The notes under the pieces were generated by a model, which was not told the origin of the DNA, ran no database searches, and was given only the letters and a program-made list of their open reading frames with translations. The position numbers were made by a program, and so were the translations under genes. From the NCBI RefSeq assembly GCF_902810435.1, contig NZ_LR778174.1:434001-498000 (forward strand): a stretch of 64,000 bases of DNA, given 5' to 3'. Within the stretch, counting starts at the first letter, position 1; each line of letters starts with the position of its first letter. This document shows positions 1 to 8,433 of this stretch, one piece after another. Source of the stretch: Veillonella parvula (lineage in GTDB: Bacteria; Bacillota; Negativicutes; Veillonellales; Veillonellaceae).

Positions 1-1
1 T

Positions 2-904
2 ACATCTACTGCTACAAGTACTATCATAGCTGCTATTATTCCTACGTCACGTCGAGGGGAAGGGATTAACTATTATGGCTTATCTACTTCTCTTGCCGCT
101 GCAGTAGGACCATTCTTAGGTATATTGATGCTTCATAGTCTTGGTTATGATTTTATCATTGCATTCTGTGTTGTACTTATCATCCTTTGCGGTATTGGCT
201 CTGTAATCATGAAATTTAATGAACCTAAACTTGGTATCGAATCTGAAGGACATAAGGGCATTAGAATTTCGGACTATATTGAACCACGGATGAATTCAAT
301 CAGTCTTGTTTCCATTTTAGTCGGCTTTGCCTACTCTGGCGTTATTGGCTTTATGGCGGCTTACACAAAAGATCTAGATCTTATTATGGCGGGCACTTTC
401 TTCTTTGTTGTATATGCCGTCGTTATTACTATAACAAGGCCATTGCTTGGCATTGTTTTCGATATGAAAGGGGAAAACTTCGTTCTTTATCCTTGTTTTG
501 TATCCTTAGCACTTGGTATTTTCTTATTATCCATCGCTCACTCCACATGGCTTGTGCTTTTATCGGCTGTGTTTGTTGGCCTTGGATATGGTACATTTAT
601 GTCCAACGGACAAGCTGTTACTGTTAAGATAGTACCTGTTCATCGTATTGGTGTTGCCACATCTACATACTTCATTGCCTTGGATATGGGGCTTGGCTTT
701 GGCCCCTATATTTTAGGTGCCGTTAAAGAGGTTGTAGGTTATGCTAGTATGTTCCATGTAACTGTTGTTGTTGCGCTCCTTGCGCTGGTTGCCTATTATT
801 TATTATATGGCCGTTATGTGGGGACTGAGAGAGACCTCTCGTTGAAAGCTCGCGCTGAAGAAGAAGAAATTAGGAATCGCAAACATAATGGTAAGCTTGC
901 GTAA
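2..904 (+). CDS. MFS transporter, C-terminal part (cut by window start)
   Basis: The reading frame is open from the first base, so the start lies outside the window; an internal ATG at 125 is not the true start. The visible part begins with PTSRRGEG, typical of the cytoplasmic loop between the two halves of major facilitator permeases, followed by about six hydrophobic helices and a charged C-terminal tail rich in Glu/Arg. It is probably an inner-membrane proton-driven drug or metabolite exporter; the substrate cannot be told from this half. It converges on pepT and shares a terminator with it. Confidence 0.8.
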   Translation, partial: TSTATSTIIAAIIPTSRRGEGINYYGLSTSLAAAVGPFLGILMLHSLGYDFIIAFCVVLIILCGIGSVIMKFNEPKLGIESEGHKGIRISDYIEPRMNSISLVSILVGFAYSGVIGFMAAYTKDLDLIMAGTFFFVVYAVVITITRPLLGIVFDMKGENFVLYPCFVSLALGIFLLSIAHSTWLVLLSAVFVGLGYGTFMSNGQAVTVKIVPVHRIGVATSTYFIALDMGLGFGPYILGAVKEVVGYASMFHVTVVVALLALVAYYLLYGRYVGTERDLSLKARAEEEEIRNRKHNGKLA

Positions 905-914
905 AATGTAAAAT

Positions 915-952
915 AAAAGGACTATACGAGCCTAGGCTCGTATAGTCCTTTT
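915..952. terminator. Bidirectional intrinsic terminator between MFS gene and pepT
   Basis: A perfect 38-base inverted repeat centred on CCTAGG, with an A-run on the left arm and a T-run on the right, so it works in both directions. It lies just after the MFS stop (904) and just after the pepT stop (983 on the minus strand). Confidence 0.9.
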
Positions 953-982
953 TGGTTATCTAGTACTGCTTTGCTAATATTA

Positions 983-2206
983 TTATTTTTCAATATTTAC
1001 AATATTAACGATAACTTCAACAGCTTTTTTCATATCATCGATACATGCGAATTCATGACGACCATGTAGATTTTCTACGCCTGTAAAAATATTTGGTGTA
1101 GGAATGCCCATGAAGGAGATTTTGGATCCATCTGTGCCACCGCGAATAGGATCACAAATAGGTGTAATTCCAGCTTTTTTCATTGCTGCTTTGGCTACGT
1201 TTACGCATTCCATATTGTCTTTGATGATATCGTACATGTTATAGTATTGGTCTTTTACAGAGACCTCACATACTTCACGCCCATATATTTCATTCAATGT
1301 TTGACCTGCTTGTAAGAAGAATGCTTTTTTTGCTTCGAACAATTCCTTATTATGGTCGCGGATAATATAGTTCATTTTGCCGGTATCTACTTGTGTTTCC
1401 ATGCTCATGAGCATAAAGAAACCTTGGCGACCACATGTGTGCTCAGGAACAGCTGCTCCTGGTAATAAAGCGTCAAATTGCATAGCTAGTTTAGCACAGT
1501 TGATCATAATGCCTTTGGCAGTACCTGTGTGAACAGAAACACCTTTCAGGGTAACGGTACCGCCAGCTGCATTAAAGGTTTCATATTCGAGTTGGCCTAG
1601 GCTTTCACCATCGATAGTGTAAGCATAGTCTACAGGAAATTGTTTAACATCGAAGTGGTCAGCACCAGTACCGATTTCTTCATCTGGACCGAAAGCACAC
1701 ATGATTTTACCATGTTTGATTTCTGGGTGAGATACGAGATAGGCGAGGGCTTCCATGATTTCACAGATGCCAGCCTTGTCATCACCACCAAGAAGTGTTA
1801 GACCATCGGTTACAACTAAGGACTTGCCAATGTAATTTTTTAGGTTAGGAAAATCTGTACGACGGGTGAAGATTTGATGTTCTTCGTTAAGGCAAATATC
1901 ACTACCATCATAGTTTTCTACGATACGAGGCTTAATATTTTCTGCGTTATAATCAGCTGTATCCATATGGGCAATGAAGCCGATGGAAGGAGTTTTCTCA
2001 TCAGTGTTAGCATTTAATGTGCCGATGACAAAACCATTTTCACGATTATAAATAACCTCATCTAATCCTATTGCTTTTAAATCTGGGACGAGCACATTCG
2101 TAGCAAAGTCTACTTGAGTTTGAGTACTAGGAATGGTTGTACTTTCCTCATTAGACCGTGTATTTATGCTCGTATAGCGTACAAAACGTTCGACCATTGA
2201 TTCCAT
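983..2206 (-). CDS. pepT: Peptidase T (tripeptide aminopeptidase)
   Basis: A 407-residue M20-family zinc aminopeptidase that removes N-terminal residues from tripeptides in the cytoplasm. Metal and catalytic signatures are visible: H80-x-D82 (HMDTADYN), GGDDKAG at 140-146, the DEEIG pair E176/E177, D199 and the C-terminal NLHGRHEF with H384. Length matches the family (about 405-410). The start is fixed by GAGGAGG six bases upstream of the ATG at 2206. It is transcribed away from the oligopeptide transporter gene that starts at 2453, suggesting a shared peptide-use theme: import by one, cleavage by the other. Confidence 0.95.
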   Translation of the reverse strand: MESMVERFVRYTSINTRSNEESTTIPSTQTQVDFATNVLVPDLKAIGLDEVIYNRENGFVIGTLNANTDEKTPSIGFIAHMDTADYNAENIKPRIVENYDGSDICLNEEHQIFTRRTDFPNLKNYIGKSLVVTDGLTLLGGDDKAGICEIMEALAYLVSHPEIKHGKIMCAFGPDEEIGTGADHFDVKQFPVDYAYTIDGESLGQLEYETFNAAGGTVTLKGVSVHTGTAKGIMINCAKLAMQFDALLPGAAVPEHTCGRQGFFMLMSMETQVDTGKMNYIIRDHNKELFEAKKAFFLQAGQTLNEIYGREVCEVSVKDQYYNMYDIIKDNMECVNVAKAAMKKAGITPICDPIRGGTDGSKISFMGIPTPNIFTGVENLHGRHEFACIDDMKKAVEVIVNIVNIEK

Positions 2207-2374
2207 AATGAGCCTCCTCGTAAGTAAACATACGTGTTATACAGGGCAGTATACGATACCGTTACATAATAGAGATTCTTAATATACTTTCATTGTAGAA
2301 CAGGGACGCCAAAAATGCAAAATAATTATTTATAGGGGGTGTATTGTTTTATTCGCATAGTGCATAGAAAACCA

Positions 2375-2403
2375 TTGAACCATGTGTAGTACCGTGTTAG
2401 TAT
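2375..2403 (+). promoter_or_regulatory. Promoter of the OPT transporter gene
   Basis: TTGAAC, a 17-base spacer and TAGTAT, with an upstream TG making an extended -10. It ends 49 bases before the ATG. Confidence 0.55.
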
Positions 2404-2452
2404 AAAGGTGAATAGTTATACGTTTGTACTTTTTCTGTGAGGAGGTTTTACT

Positions 2453-4390
2453 ATGTCGGACGAGGTTCGTTCCATTCCACCCATAGAACCGGTGTTAGAT
2501 CCTAAGAAAGATTACGTAGAGATTAACTCATATGTAGTCTTCTGGGGCTTGTTCTATGCGGCAGTTTTCACACTGGCTGTTGGCTATTTATGTTTGAAAA
2601 TCGGTCAAACAGTAGATGCTTTTGCACCAGTATCTGTACTTGCTATGGGTACAGCAGTTATTTTAAAGCGACAAAATGCTTTTGCCGAAACGGTACACAT
2701 TCAAGCTATCGCTAGTTCTAGTACGAACACATTAGCAGGGGCTATGTTCTTTTTGCCAGCCCTTTACATCTGGAATGTAACAGATGTATCCTTTGTACAA
2801 ATGGCGATTCCTATCATTCTTGGCGGCGTTTTAGGTGTTTTATTATGCGTTATGTTCCGTCGCTATTTCGTTGAGGAAATGCACTATGTGTATCCGTTCC
2901 CAAGTGGTCGTGCTGCAGCGGAAGTATTGATGAGTAATGAAGGTAGCAAAGCAAAACTTATGCTTGGCTCTGGTTTAATTGCTCTCGTGTATGACTTTAT
3001 TCTTAATAGTTTGGGGTGGTGGCAAGAGGTTATTCGCACTGCTACCTTTAAGTGGGGGGCAGCTCTTGCAGATCAAACTAAGCTAACTGCAGCGGTAGAT
3101 ACTGATGCAGCATTGCTTGGCCTTGGTTATTTCACGGGCCTTCGCTATGCGGCTATTATTGCAGCCGGTTCTTTCTTCTCTTGGTTTGTATGTATTCCGA
3201 TTGTGTACTATTTAGCACCTGAACATATTATGCAAATTGGCGGTCATGCAGTTCCATTGGGCGAGGCCCCAATTCGCAAGGTATTCCTCGATTATGTTCG
3301 TCATATTGGTATCGGCATGCTCGCTATGGCAGGCATTATTGGTTTAATTACAATGTCTAAAGTGGTAGCAAATGTTGTTAAAAATGCAGTGCTTGATATC
3401 TTTAGTTCTAAAACTGTAGATGTTAATTTGCTTCGTACACAACGTGATGTACCTACATCTTGGATTGGTGCTGGCATCTTGTTATGTACAGTTTTATTTG
3501 CAGCATATTTCCATTTTATGTATGCTGAAAGCTTCGGACAAACAATTGTAGCATTCTTAATTGTTCTTATTATGTCATTCCTATTATCTGTAGTGGGGAT
3601 TAGCTCCATCGCTTATACAGGTACAGAACCAGTTTCAGGTATGACAATCTTTATGATTATTATCTCCGCTGTATGCTTAACCGCAGCAGGTATGACTGGT
3701 AAGGTCGGTATGATAGCAGTCCTCATGATGGCATCCTTTATTGGTACTACTATTGGGATGGCTGGTAACTTTATGTCTGAACTTAAGGTGGCACATATGA
3801 CAGGTGCTACACCTAAGAAAATGGAACAATGGCAAATCGTTGGTACTATTCTTTGTGCCGTACTTTCTGTAGGTGTTATGATTCTTTTAAACGATGCTTA
3901 TGGATTTGTAGGAGATCATGCATTAAATGCACCTCAAGCGAACGCTATGGCCGCAATCATTGAGCCAATGATGACTGGTGGTAGTGCTCAATGGCCTCTT
4001 TACATGGCTGGTGCATTATTTGCAATTATCTTGTGGATGGTAAGAGTTCCGCCGTTGGCATTTGCCTTGGGAACATACTTGCCAATGGAAATTAATACAC
4101 CATTACTTATCGGAGGTTTGATTGCGTATCTTGTACAAAATAGTACAAAAGATAAAGAATTGGCAGATCTTCGCTTCTCCAAAGGTAGTACAATTGCCTC
4201 TGGTCTCGTAGCCGGTGGTGCGATTGGCTCTTTATTCAGTGCAGTGCTTCGCATTGCAGGTGTTGATGTATTCGCTCAAGCTTGGGTAGAAACACCTGAA
4301 GCGACATATCTCAGTATCGTAATGTATTTATTACTCTGTACGTTCTTGTACAAGGTAGCTATGTATATAAAAGCTAAACATGCTAAATAA
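2453..4390 (+). CDS. OPT-family oligopeptide transporter
   Basis: A 645-residue polytopic membrane protein with about 14-16 hydrophobic segments. The N-terminal half carries the pattern of prokaryotic OPT transporters: LKIGQTVDAFAPVSVLAMG near residue 50, then SSSTNTLAGAMFFLPALY and VYPFPSGRAAAEVL. These carriers import oligopeptides, or metal chelates in some members, using ion gradients. It starts after GAGGAGG. It stands alone between its own promoter and terminator, next to divergent pepT, which supports a peptide substrate; this is inference. Confidence 0.9.
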   Translation: MSDEVRSIPPIEPVLDPKKDYVEINSYVVFWGLFYAAVFTLAVGYLCLKIGQTVDAFAPVSVLAMGTAVILKRQNAFAETVHIQAIASSSTNTLAGAMFFLPALYIWNVTDVSFVQMAIPIILGGVLGVLLCVMFRRYFVEEMHYVYPFPSGRAAAEVLMSNEGSKAKLMLGSGLIALVYDFILNSLGWWQEVIRTATFKWGAALADQTKLTAAVDTDAALLGLGYFTGLRYAAIIAAGSFFSWFVCIPIVYYLAPEHIMQIGGHAVPLGEAPIRKVFLDYVRHIGIGMLAMAGIIGLITMSKVVANVVKNAVLDIFSSKTVDVNLLRTQRDVPTSWIGAGILLCTVLFAAYFHFMYAESFGQTIVAFLIVLIMSFLLSVVGISSIAYTGTEPVSGMTIFMIIISAVCLTAAGMTGKVGMIAVLMMASFIGTTIGMAGNFMSELKVAHMTGATPKKMEQWQIVGTILCAVLSVGVMILLNDAYGFVGDHALNAPQANAMAAIIEPMMTGGSAQWPLYMAGALFAIILWMVRVPPLAFALGTYLPMEINTPLLIGGLIAYLVQNSTKDKELADLRFSKGSTIASGLVAGGAIGSLFSAVLRIAGVDVFAQAWVETPEATYLSIVMYLLLCTFLYKVAMYIKAKHAK

Positions 4391-4468
4391 ATTACATACT
4401 ATATATCCTAAATGAATTGAATAGCTTATTTATTCTATAAATAACCAGGAATCCTCCATTTTGGAGAT

Positions 4469-4516
4469 GACCGCCTTTATCAAGTTTCATCTATGCTTGG
4501 TAAAGGCGGTCTTTTT
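4469..4516 (+). terminator. Terminator after OPT transporter
   Basis: A 16-bp stem (GACCGCCTTTATCAAG with its complement, one G-U pair), 11-base loop, then TTTTT. Confidence 0.9.
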
Positions 4517-4539
4517 ATATACTTAGGAATGTTATTTTC

Positions 4540-4608
4540 GATATAGCTAAAAACTATATCAATTCAATACCTATTGGTATAGTTGGATTTATTGACCCGT
4601 ACTATATC
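4540..4608. promoter_or_regulatory. Operator-like repeats upstream of binding-protein gene
   Basis: GATATAG (4540-4546) and CTATATC (4554-4560) form an inverted repeat. A third half-site CTATATC lies at 4602-4608 inside the -35/-10 spacer of the promoter that follows. The layout suggests a repressor site; no regulator is identified. Confidence 0.35.
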
Positions 4609-4620
4609 GAATGTTATCAT
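4592..4620 (+). promoter_or_regulatory. Promoter of substrate-binding lipoprotein gene
   Basis: TTGACC, a 17-base spacer and TATCAT, each one or two bases from consensus. The transcript would begin at about 4627, exactly where a 9-bp hairpin (4627-4648, followed by T5) starts, so the mRNA would carry a 5'-terminal stem-loop and a leader of about 115 bases. Confidence 0.65.
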
Positions 4621-4741
4621 AAAACTATAATACCTTTAGAGGTATTATTTTTATTATGCTCATAAGTGTAAGTATAAATATATTAGTTGATTAAGAAGAA
4701 CTCTGTTTCTAGATAGAACGGAGAGAAGTAAGGGTAATAAT

Positions 4742-5527
4742 ATGAAATTTAAGAAAATAGCAGCTCTATTAGGGGCTTTCACCATTGCTAGTAGTTTATT
4801 AATCGCAGGCTGTGGTAATGCGGGTAATAGTCAGAAGGCATGGCGCGTAGGTACTGATGCGACCTATGCACCATTTGGTTTTAAAGACAGAGATAGTGGT
4901 AAATTAGCTGGATTTGATATTGATATTATCAATGCGATTGCAAACGAAGAGGGCATAGAAGCAGATATTCAAAATCTAAACTTTGATGCGCTTTTACCAG
5001 CATTACAAAGTAATACCATCGACATCGCCATTTCGGATATGACTATTTCTGAAGAACGAGCAAAATCCGTTGATTTTAGTAAACCGTACTATATTGCAGG
5101 TAATGGTCTCGTTGTGAACATTGATAACACCAATATTAATAGTTTTAAGGATTTAGAAGGTAAGCGCATTGGTGTATCCATCGGCTCTACAGGGGCAGAA
5201 ATCGCTAGCAAAGTTCCAAATGCTGATGTGCGCCAGTTTAATATTATCGTTGATGCTTTCTTAGAACTACAAAATAAAGGCGTTGATGTAGTTATCAACG
5301 ATACACCAGTAAACGAATATTATGTTAATGGTAAGGGCAAAGGTATCGCAAAGGTTACTGGAGAGGATTATGATGCGGCACCACTTGGTATTGCTGTGAA
5401 AAAAGGCAATACAGAGTTGCTTAATAAAATCAATGATGGTTTGGCTAAGATCAAAGCAAACGGTAAATACGCAGAAATTTATAAGAAATGGTTTGGTAAG
5501 GAGCCTCCAGCAGAGGTATTAAAATAG
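4742..5527 (+). CDS. Amino-acid ABC transporter substrate-binding lipoprotein
   Basis: A 261-residue family 3 periplasmic-binding-type protein. The signal peptide ends in a lipobox LIAGC with the lipidated Cys at residue 24. The fold signatures VGTDATYAPFGF, GFDIDIINAIA and ISDMTISEERAKSVDFS are those of polar amino-acid binding proteins (GlnH/HisJ-like). No permease or ATPase gene lies beside it, so it must work with a transporter encoded elsewhere. The gene downstream is homocysteine S-methyltransferase, which makes a sulfur amino acid such as S-methylmethionine or methionine a possible ligand; this is inference from neighbourhood only. Confidence 0.88.
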   Translation: MKFKKIAALLGAFTIASSLLIAGCGNAGNSQKAWRVGTDATYAPFGFKDRDSGKLAGFDIDIINAIANEEGIEADIQNLNFDALLPALQSNTIDIAISDMTISEERAKSVDFSKPYYIAGNGLVVNIDNTNINSFKDLEGKRIGVSIGSTGAEIASKVPNADVRQFNIIVDAFLELQNKGVDVVINDTPVNEYYVNGKGKGIAKVTGEDYDAAPLGIAVKKGNTELLNKINDGLAKIKANGKYAEIYKKWFGKEPPAEVLK

Positions 5528-5555
5528 TTTGTAGATAGTACCAGAATGTATTATT

Positions 5556-5564
5556 TGATATAAT
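5556..5564 (+). promoter_or_regulatory. Extended -10 element before homocysteine methyltransferase gene
   Basis: TGA followed by a perfect TATAAT, about 40 bases before the start; no good -35 is seen, as usual for extended -10 promoters. Confidence 0.4.
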
Positions 5565-5603
5565 ATGCTAGGTAAGCCTCGTGTTATATGAGGTATGTAT
5601 AGA

Positions 5604-6629
5604 ATGGGTGATATGATGGCTAAACGAAGTGCATTTTTAGATATTATTAAGGAAAAGGGCGCCCTCGTCTTAGATGGAGCTTTAGGGACCGAATTAGAGC
5701 GTTATGGCTGTGATATTCAACATAAGTTGTGGTCTGCTAAGGTTCTCATGGATCAGCCAGATATCATTAAGAAAATACATATTTCTTATTTAGCTGCGGG
5801 TGCCGATATCATTCAAAGCTCTGGCTATCAAGCGACAGTAGCAGGATTTAAAGGTTTAGGTTATGGCACGGAAGAAGCGATAGAGCTCGTTAAACTATCT
5901 GTTTATTTAGCCGTGCAAGCTCGTAATGAGTTTTTAGAAGCAAAGGCGAATGGGGCGCTTACATTGCGTGGTATTAAGCTCGGTGAAGACACTCCTGAGG
6001 GGGTTAAATATTTTTCTGAAGGTGCTTTACCTAAACCGTTGGTGGCAGCCTCTGTAGGTCCTTATGGCGCTTTCTTGGCGGATGGTTCTGAATACCGTGG
6101 GTATCCTGATGTACAAACAGAATATCTAGAGGTATTCCATATTCCTCGATTAGCGTTATTCTGTGAAGAAAATCCAGATATATTATCCTTTGAAACCATA
6201 CCGTCTTATGCTGAAGCGATCGCTATTGCGAGAGCTATGTCTGATCCGTTTACATCCAAAGGTATTCCTGCATGGATTGCTTTTTCCTGTAAAGATGGGC
6301 ACCATGTTTCTAGTGGCGAAACCATTATTAAATGTGCACAAATGATTGATAAGGTACATCCTATTACAGGGATTGGCATTAATTGTACCAGACCGGAATA
6401 TGTAGAATCATTGATAAAAGATATTCGTACTGTTACAGATAAACCGATTGCTGTATATCCTAATCTTGGTGAAAGCTATGATAGTAAAACTAAAACTTGG
6501 TATGGCGATGCTGCATCATTTGTAGACTACGTTGAGGTATGGCGAAAAGCTGGAGCTGAAATCATTGGTGGCTGTTGTAGAACAACACCTGAAATTATCG
6601 GTGATATTGCAAAGAAAATTCACAACTAA
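5604..6629 (+). CDS. mmuM: Homocysteine S-methyltransferase
   Basis: Transfers a methyl group from S-methylmethionine (or a similar donor) to homocysteine, giving methionine. The N-terminal VLDGALGTELE motif and three zinc-ligand cysteines are present: NCTRP in the middle of the C-terminal half and the GGCCRTTP pair near the end. About 340 residues, slightly longer than E. coli MmuM (310). In-frame ATGs at 5595, 5604, 5613 and 5616 are possible. I chose 5604, ten bases after TGAGG; 5616 with GGGTG five bases upstream is equally reasonable. It probably forms a unit with the binding-protein gene upstream. Confidence 0.88.
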   Translation: MGDMMAKRSAFLDIIKEKGALVLDGALGTELERYGCDIQHKLWSAKVLMDQPDIIKKIHISYLAAGADIIQSSGYQATVAGFKGLGYGTEEAIELVKLSVYLAVQARNEFLEAKANGALTLRGIKLGEDTPEGVKYFSEGALPKPLVAASVGPYGAFLADGSEYRGYPDVQTEYLEVFHIPRLALFCEENPDILSFETIPSYAEAIAIARAMSDPFTSKGIPAWIAFSCKDGHHVSSGETIIKCAQMIDKVHPITGIGINCTRPEYVESLIKDIRTVTDKPIAVYPNLGESYDSKTKTWYGDAASFVDYVEVWRKAGAEIIGGCCRTTPEIIGDIAKKIHN

Positions 6630-6644
6630 TATAGTGTGATATAC

Positions 6645-6679
6645 AAAAAGCTATTCGAGTATAATTCGAATAGCTTTTT
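6645..6679 (+). terminator. Terminator after mmuM
   Basis: A 14-bp stem around AAAAAGCTATTCGA with a 6-base loop and a T-run. Confidence 0.85.
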
Positions 6680-6693
6680 CTTTATATGCAAAT

Positions 6694-6721
6694 AAAAAAG
6701 CAGTGCGAAAGCACTGCTTTT
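6694..6721. terminator. Terminator of tRNA-Ser (bidirectional)
   Basis: The stem AAAAAAGCAGTGC closes over a GAAA tetraloop and is flanked by A- and T-runs. It sits five bases past the 3' end of the leftward tRNA-Ser gene. Confidence 0.85.
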
Positions 6722-6725
6722 ACTA

Positions 6726-6816
6726 TGGCGGAGAGACAGGGATTTGAACCCTGGGTACGGGATAACCGCACACATGATTTCCAATCATGCTCCTTCAGCC
6801 GCTCGGACACCTCTCC
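6726..6816 (-). tRNA. tRNA-Ser(GGA)
   Basis: On the minus strand the gene runs from GGAGAGG to an encoded GCCA end. It has a 7-bp acceptor stem, an anticodon arm CATGATT-GGA-AATCATG, a long variable arm as expected for serine tRNA, and a T arm with GGTTCAAAT. The anticodon GGA reads UCC/UCU. Confidence 0.95.
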
Positions 6817-6847
6817 ATGTATTCTGTTGTGTAACAGGTACTTGTAT

Positions 6848-6876
6848 AGTATATGAAAAAGTTAGATTTATGTCAA
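6848..6876 (-). promoter_or_regulatory. Consensus promoter of tRNA-Ser
   Basis: Minus strand TTGACA, a 17-base spacer, then TATACT, about 32 bases upstream of the mature tRNA 5' end. Confidence 0.85.
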
Positions 6877-6996
6877 GCAAAAAAATAGTAGAATTATTGC
6901 ATATTTACAAGGCTTTTAAAATATAGTATTTGATCTCAATAAATGGATATAAACCAAAAATCATAGCTTGGTTTTAGGCGTATAAAATGTGGTATA

Positions 6997-7026
6997 TAAA
7001 AAGAAAAGCCGCCTAAATAGGCGGCT
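6997..7026 (-). terminator. Terminator after flavodiiron protein gene
   Basis: The 9-bp stem AGCCGCCTA / TAGGCGGCT is followed on the minus strand by TTTTCTTTTT, six bases after the stop codon. Confidence 0.85.
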
Positions 7027-7032
7027 CTTGTA

Positions 7033-8268
7033 TTAGAATACGTCTTTAATTTCAGCAGCTTCAATGGACGCTTTGATATCGTCTGCCATTTTTTCAATTA
7101 ATGGAAGATCTTCTTCTTTCAAAGAGGATTTGATATCTAGTGGTTCGGAAACGATTTCAATGTCTTTGAAATCATTTTCGAAATGGGAAACCATTGTTTT
7201 CATCGCAGCGGAAGCCCAAGAGTGGTTACCGATGATGGATACTTTATGGTTTTGGAAGTTAAGGGCTTTTAATTCATGGATAAAGTTTTCCATAGTAAGG
7301 TATAGATTCAAGTTATATGTAGGTGCGATAGTTACCAAGTTCGTATATTTCCAAGCATCGGAGATGATGTAAGAAGCATTAGTTTTGGAAACATCGTAAA
7401 TTTTGATATCTGTAACGCCACGTTTGGATAGTTGTTTAGCTAATTGTTGAGCAATAGCACGAGTATTGCCGTACATGGAACCAAAAGCGATAACAACACC
7501 TTTTTTCTCAGCAGTATAGCTGGACCAATGTAAGTATTTGTGCGTGATATATTGGATAGATTCAGGGGTGCGCCAGATTGGACCATGAAGTGGAGCAATG
7601 CGTTTGATATCAAGATTAGAAATTTTACGAAGCGCATTTTGTACTTGAGGTCCGTATTTACCAACAATATTTGTATAGTAACGACGGGCTTCTTCTTCGT
7701 ATGTAGCTACGAAATCGGTTTGGTCAGCAAAGATATTACCATTAACTGTACCGAATGTACCAAAAGCATCTGCAGAGAACAATGTGCCTGTAGATTTTTC
7801 GTATGTACAAGTTACTTCAGGCCAGTGAACCATAGGCATAGTGTAAGAAACTAAAGTATGTTTACCTAAACAGATTTCATCGCCTTCTTTAATTTGATGG
7901 TATTGTTCTGGTTTTGGAGTGTTATAGAATTGCTCAAACATGCGGAATGTTGTAGCATTACCTACCATTTTACAATTTGGATACCGTTCCAATGTTTCCA
8001 ATAATGTTTGGCAATGATCAGGTTCCATATGGTTTACGACGATGTAATCAAGTTCACGACCATTTAAGAGGTGAGTCAAGTTGTCGAAGTACTCTTCACG
8101 AATTTCAGCATCTACAGAGTCTACCACACAAGTTTTTTCATCGTCGATGAAATAGCTGTTATAGCTAACACCATTTGGAATAGGAAATAAGTTTTCGAAA
8201 CGTTCTGTTGTCCAGTCATTACTACCAATCCAGTAGATATTATGAGTCATTTTCTGAGCACAATGCAT
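7033..8268 (-). CDS. fprA: Flavodiiron protein (A-type flavoprotein; O2/NO reductase)
   Basis: A 411-residue cytoplasmic enzyme that reduces O2 to water, or NO to N2O, to protect an anaerobe. The N-terminal beta-lactamase-fold domain has the diiron ligands H80-x-E82-x-D84-H85 (HMEPDH), plus SADAFG and PLHGPIW. The C-terminal flavodoxin domain begins near residue 260 with the FMN loop GSMYGNTR. Size and two-domain order fit the basic class without rubredoxin fusion, so electrons must come from separate proteins. AAAGGA precedes the start. It is monocistronic, with its own terminator. Confidence 0.93.
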   Translation of the reverse strand: MHCAQKMTHNIYWIGSNDWTTERFENLFPIPNGVSYNSYFIDDEKTCVVDSVDAEIREEYFDNLTHLLNGRELDYIVVNHMEPDHCQTLLETLERYPNCKMVGNATTFRMFEQFYNTPKPEQYHQIKEGDEICLGKHTLVSYTMPMVHWPEVTCTYEKSTGTLFSADAFGTFGTVNGNIFADQTDFVATYEEEARRYYTNIVGKYGPQVQNALRKISNLDIKRIAPLHGPIWRTPESIQYITHKYLHWSSYTAEKKGVVIAFGSMYGNTRAIAQQLAKQLSKRGVTDIKIYDVSKTNASYIISDAWKYTNLVTIAPTYNLNLYLTMENFIHELKALNFQNHKVSIIGNHSWASAAMKTMVSHFENDFKDIEIVSEPLDIKSSLKEEDLPLIEKMADDIKASIEAAEIKDVF

Positions 8269-8381
8269 AATAAAATCCTTTCTTAACCCACACTAGGTAT
8301 GTATAGCTTTACATGAGAACTCATGTTTGTAAATATAGTATCAATTTATAATACTAATATTTTCGAAAAAAATCAATATTG

Positions 8382-8409
8382 AAAAAGCCTACTTGAAGAA
8401 GTAGGCTTT
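8382..8409 (-). terminator. Terminator after purL
   Basis: Minus-strand stem AAAGCCTACTT, loop CTTC, complement, then TTTTT. Confidence 0.85.
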
Positions 8410-8433
8410 CACAAGAAAGTTCATAGTAATCAA

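Noticed and set aside
4627-4652. Terminator before the binding-protein gene
   Set aside because: The hairpin starts at the predicted transcription start, has a weak A/T-rich stem, and no upstream transcript needs it; a 5' stabilising stem is more likely.
7064-7372. Open frames opposite fprA and purL
   Set aside because: They lie fully within strongly supported genes, lack ribosome sites and have no family-like composition.
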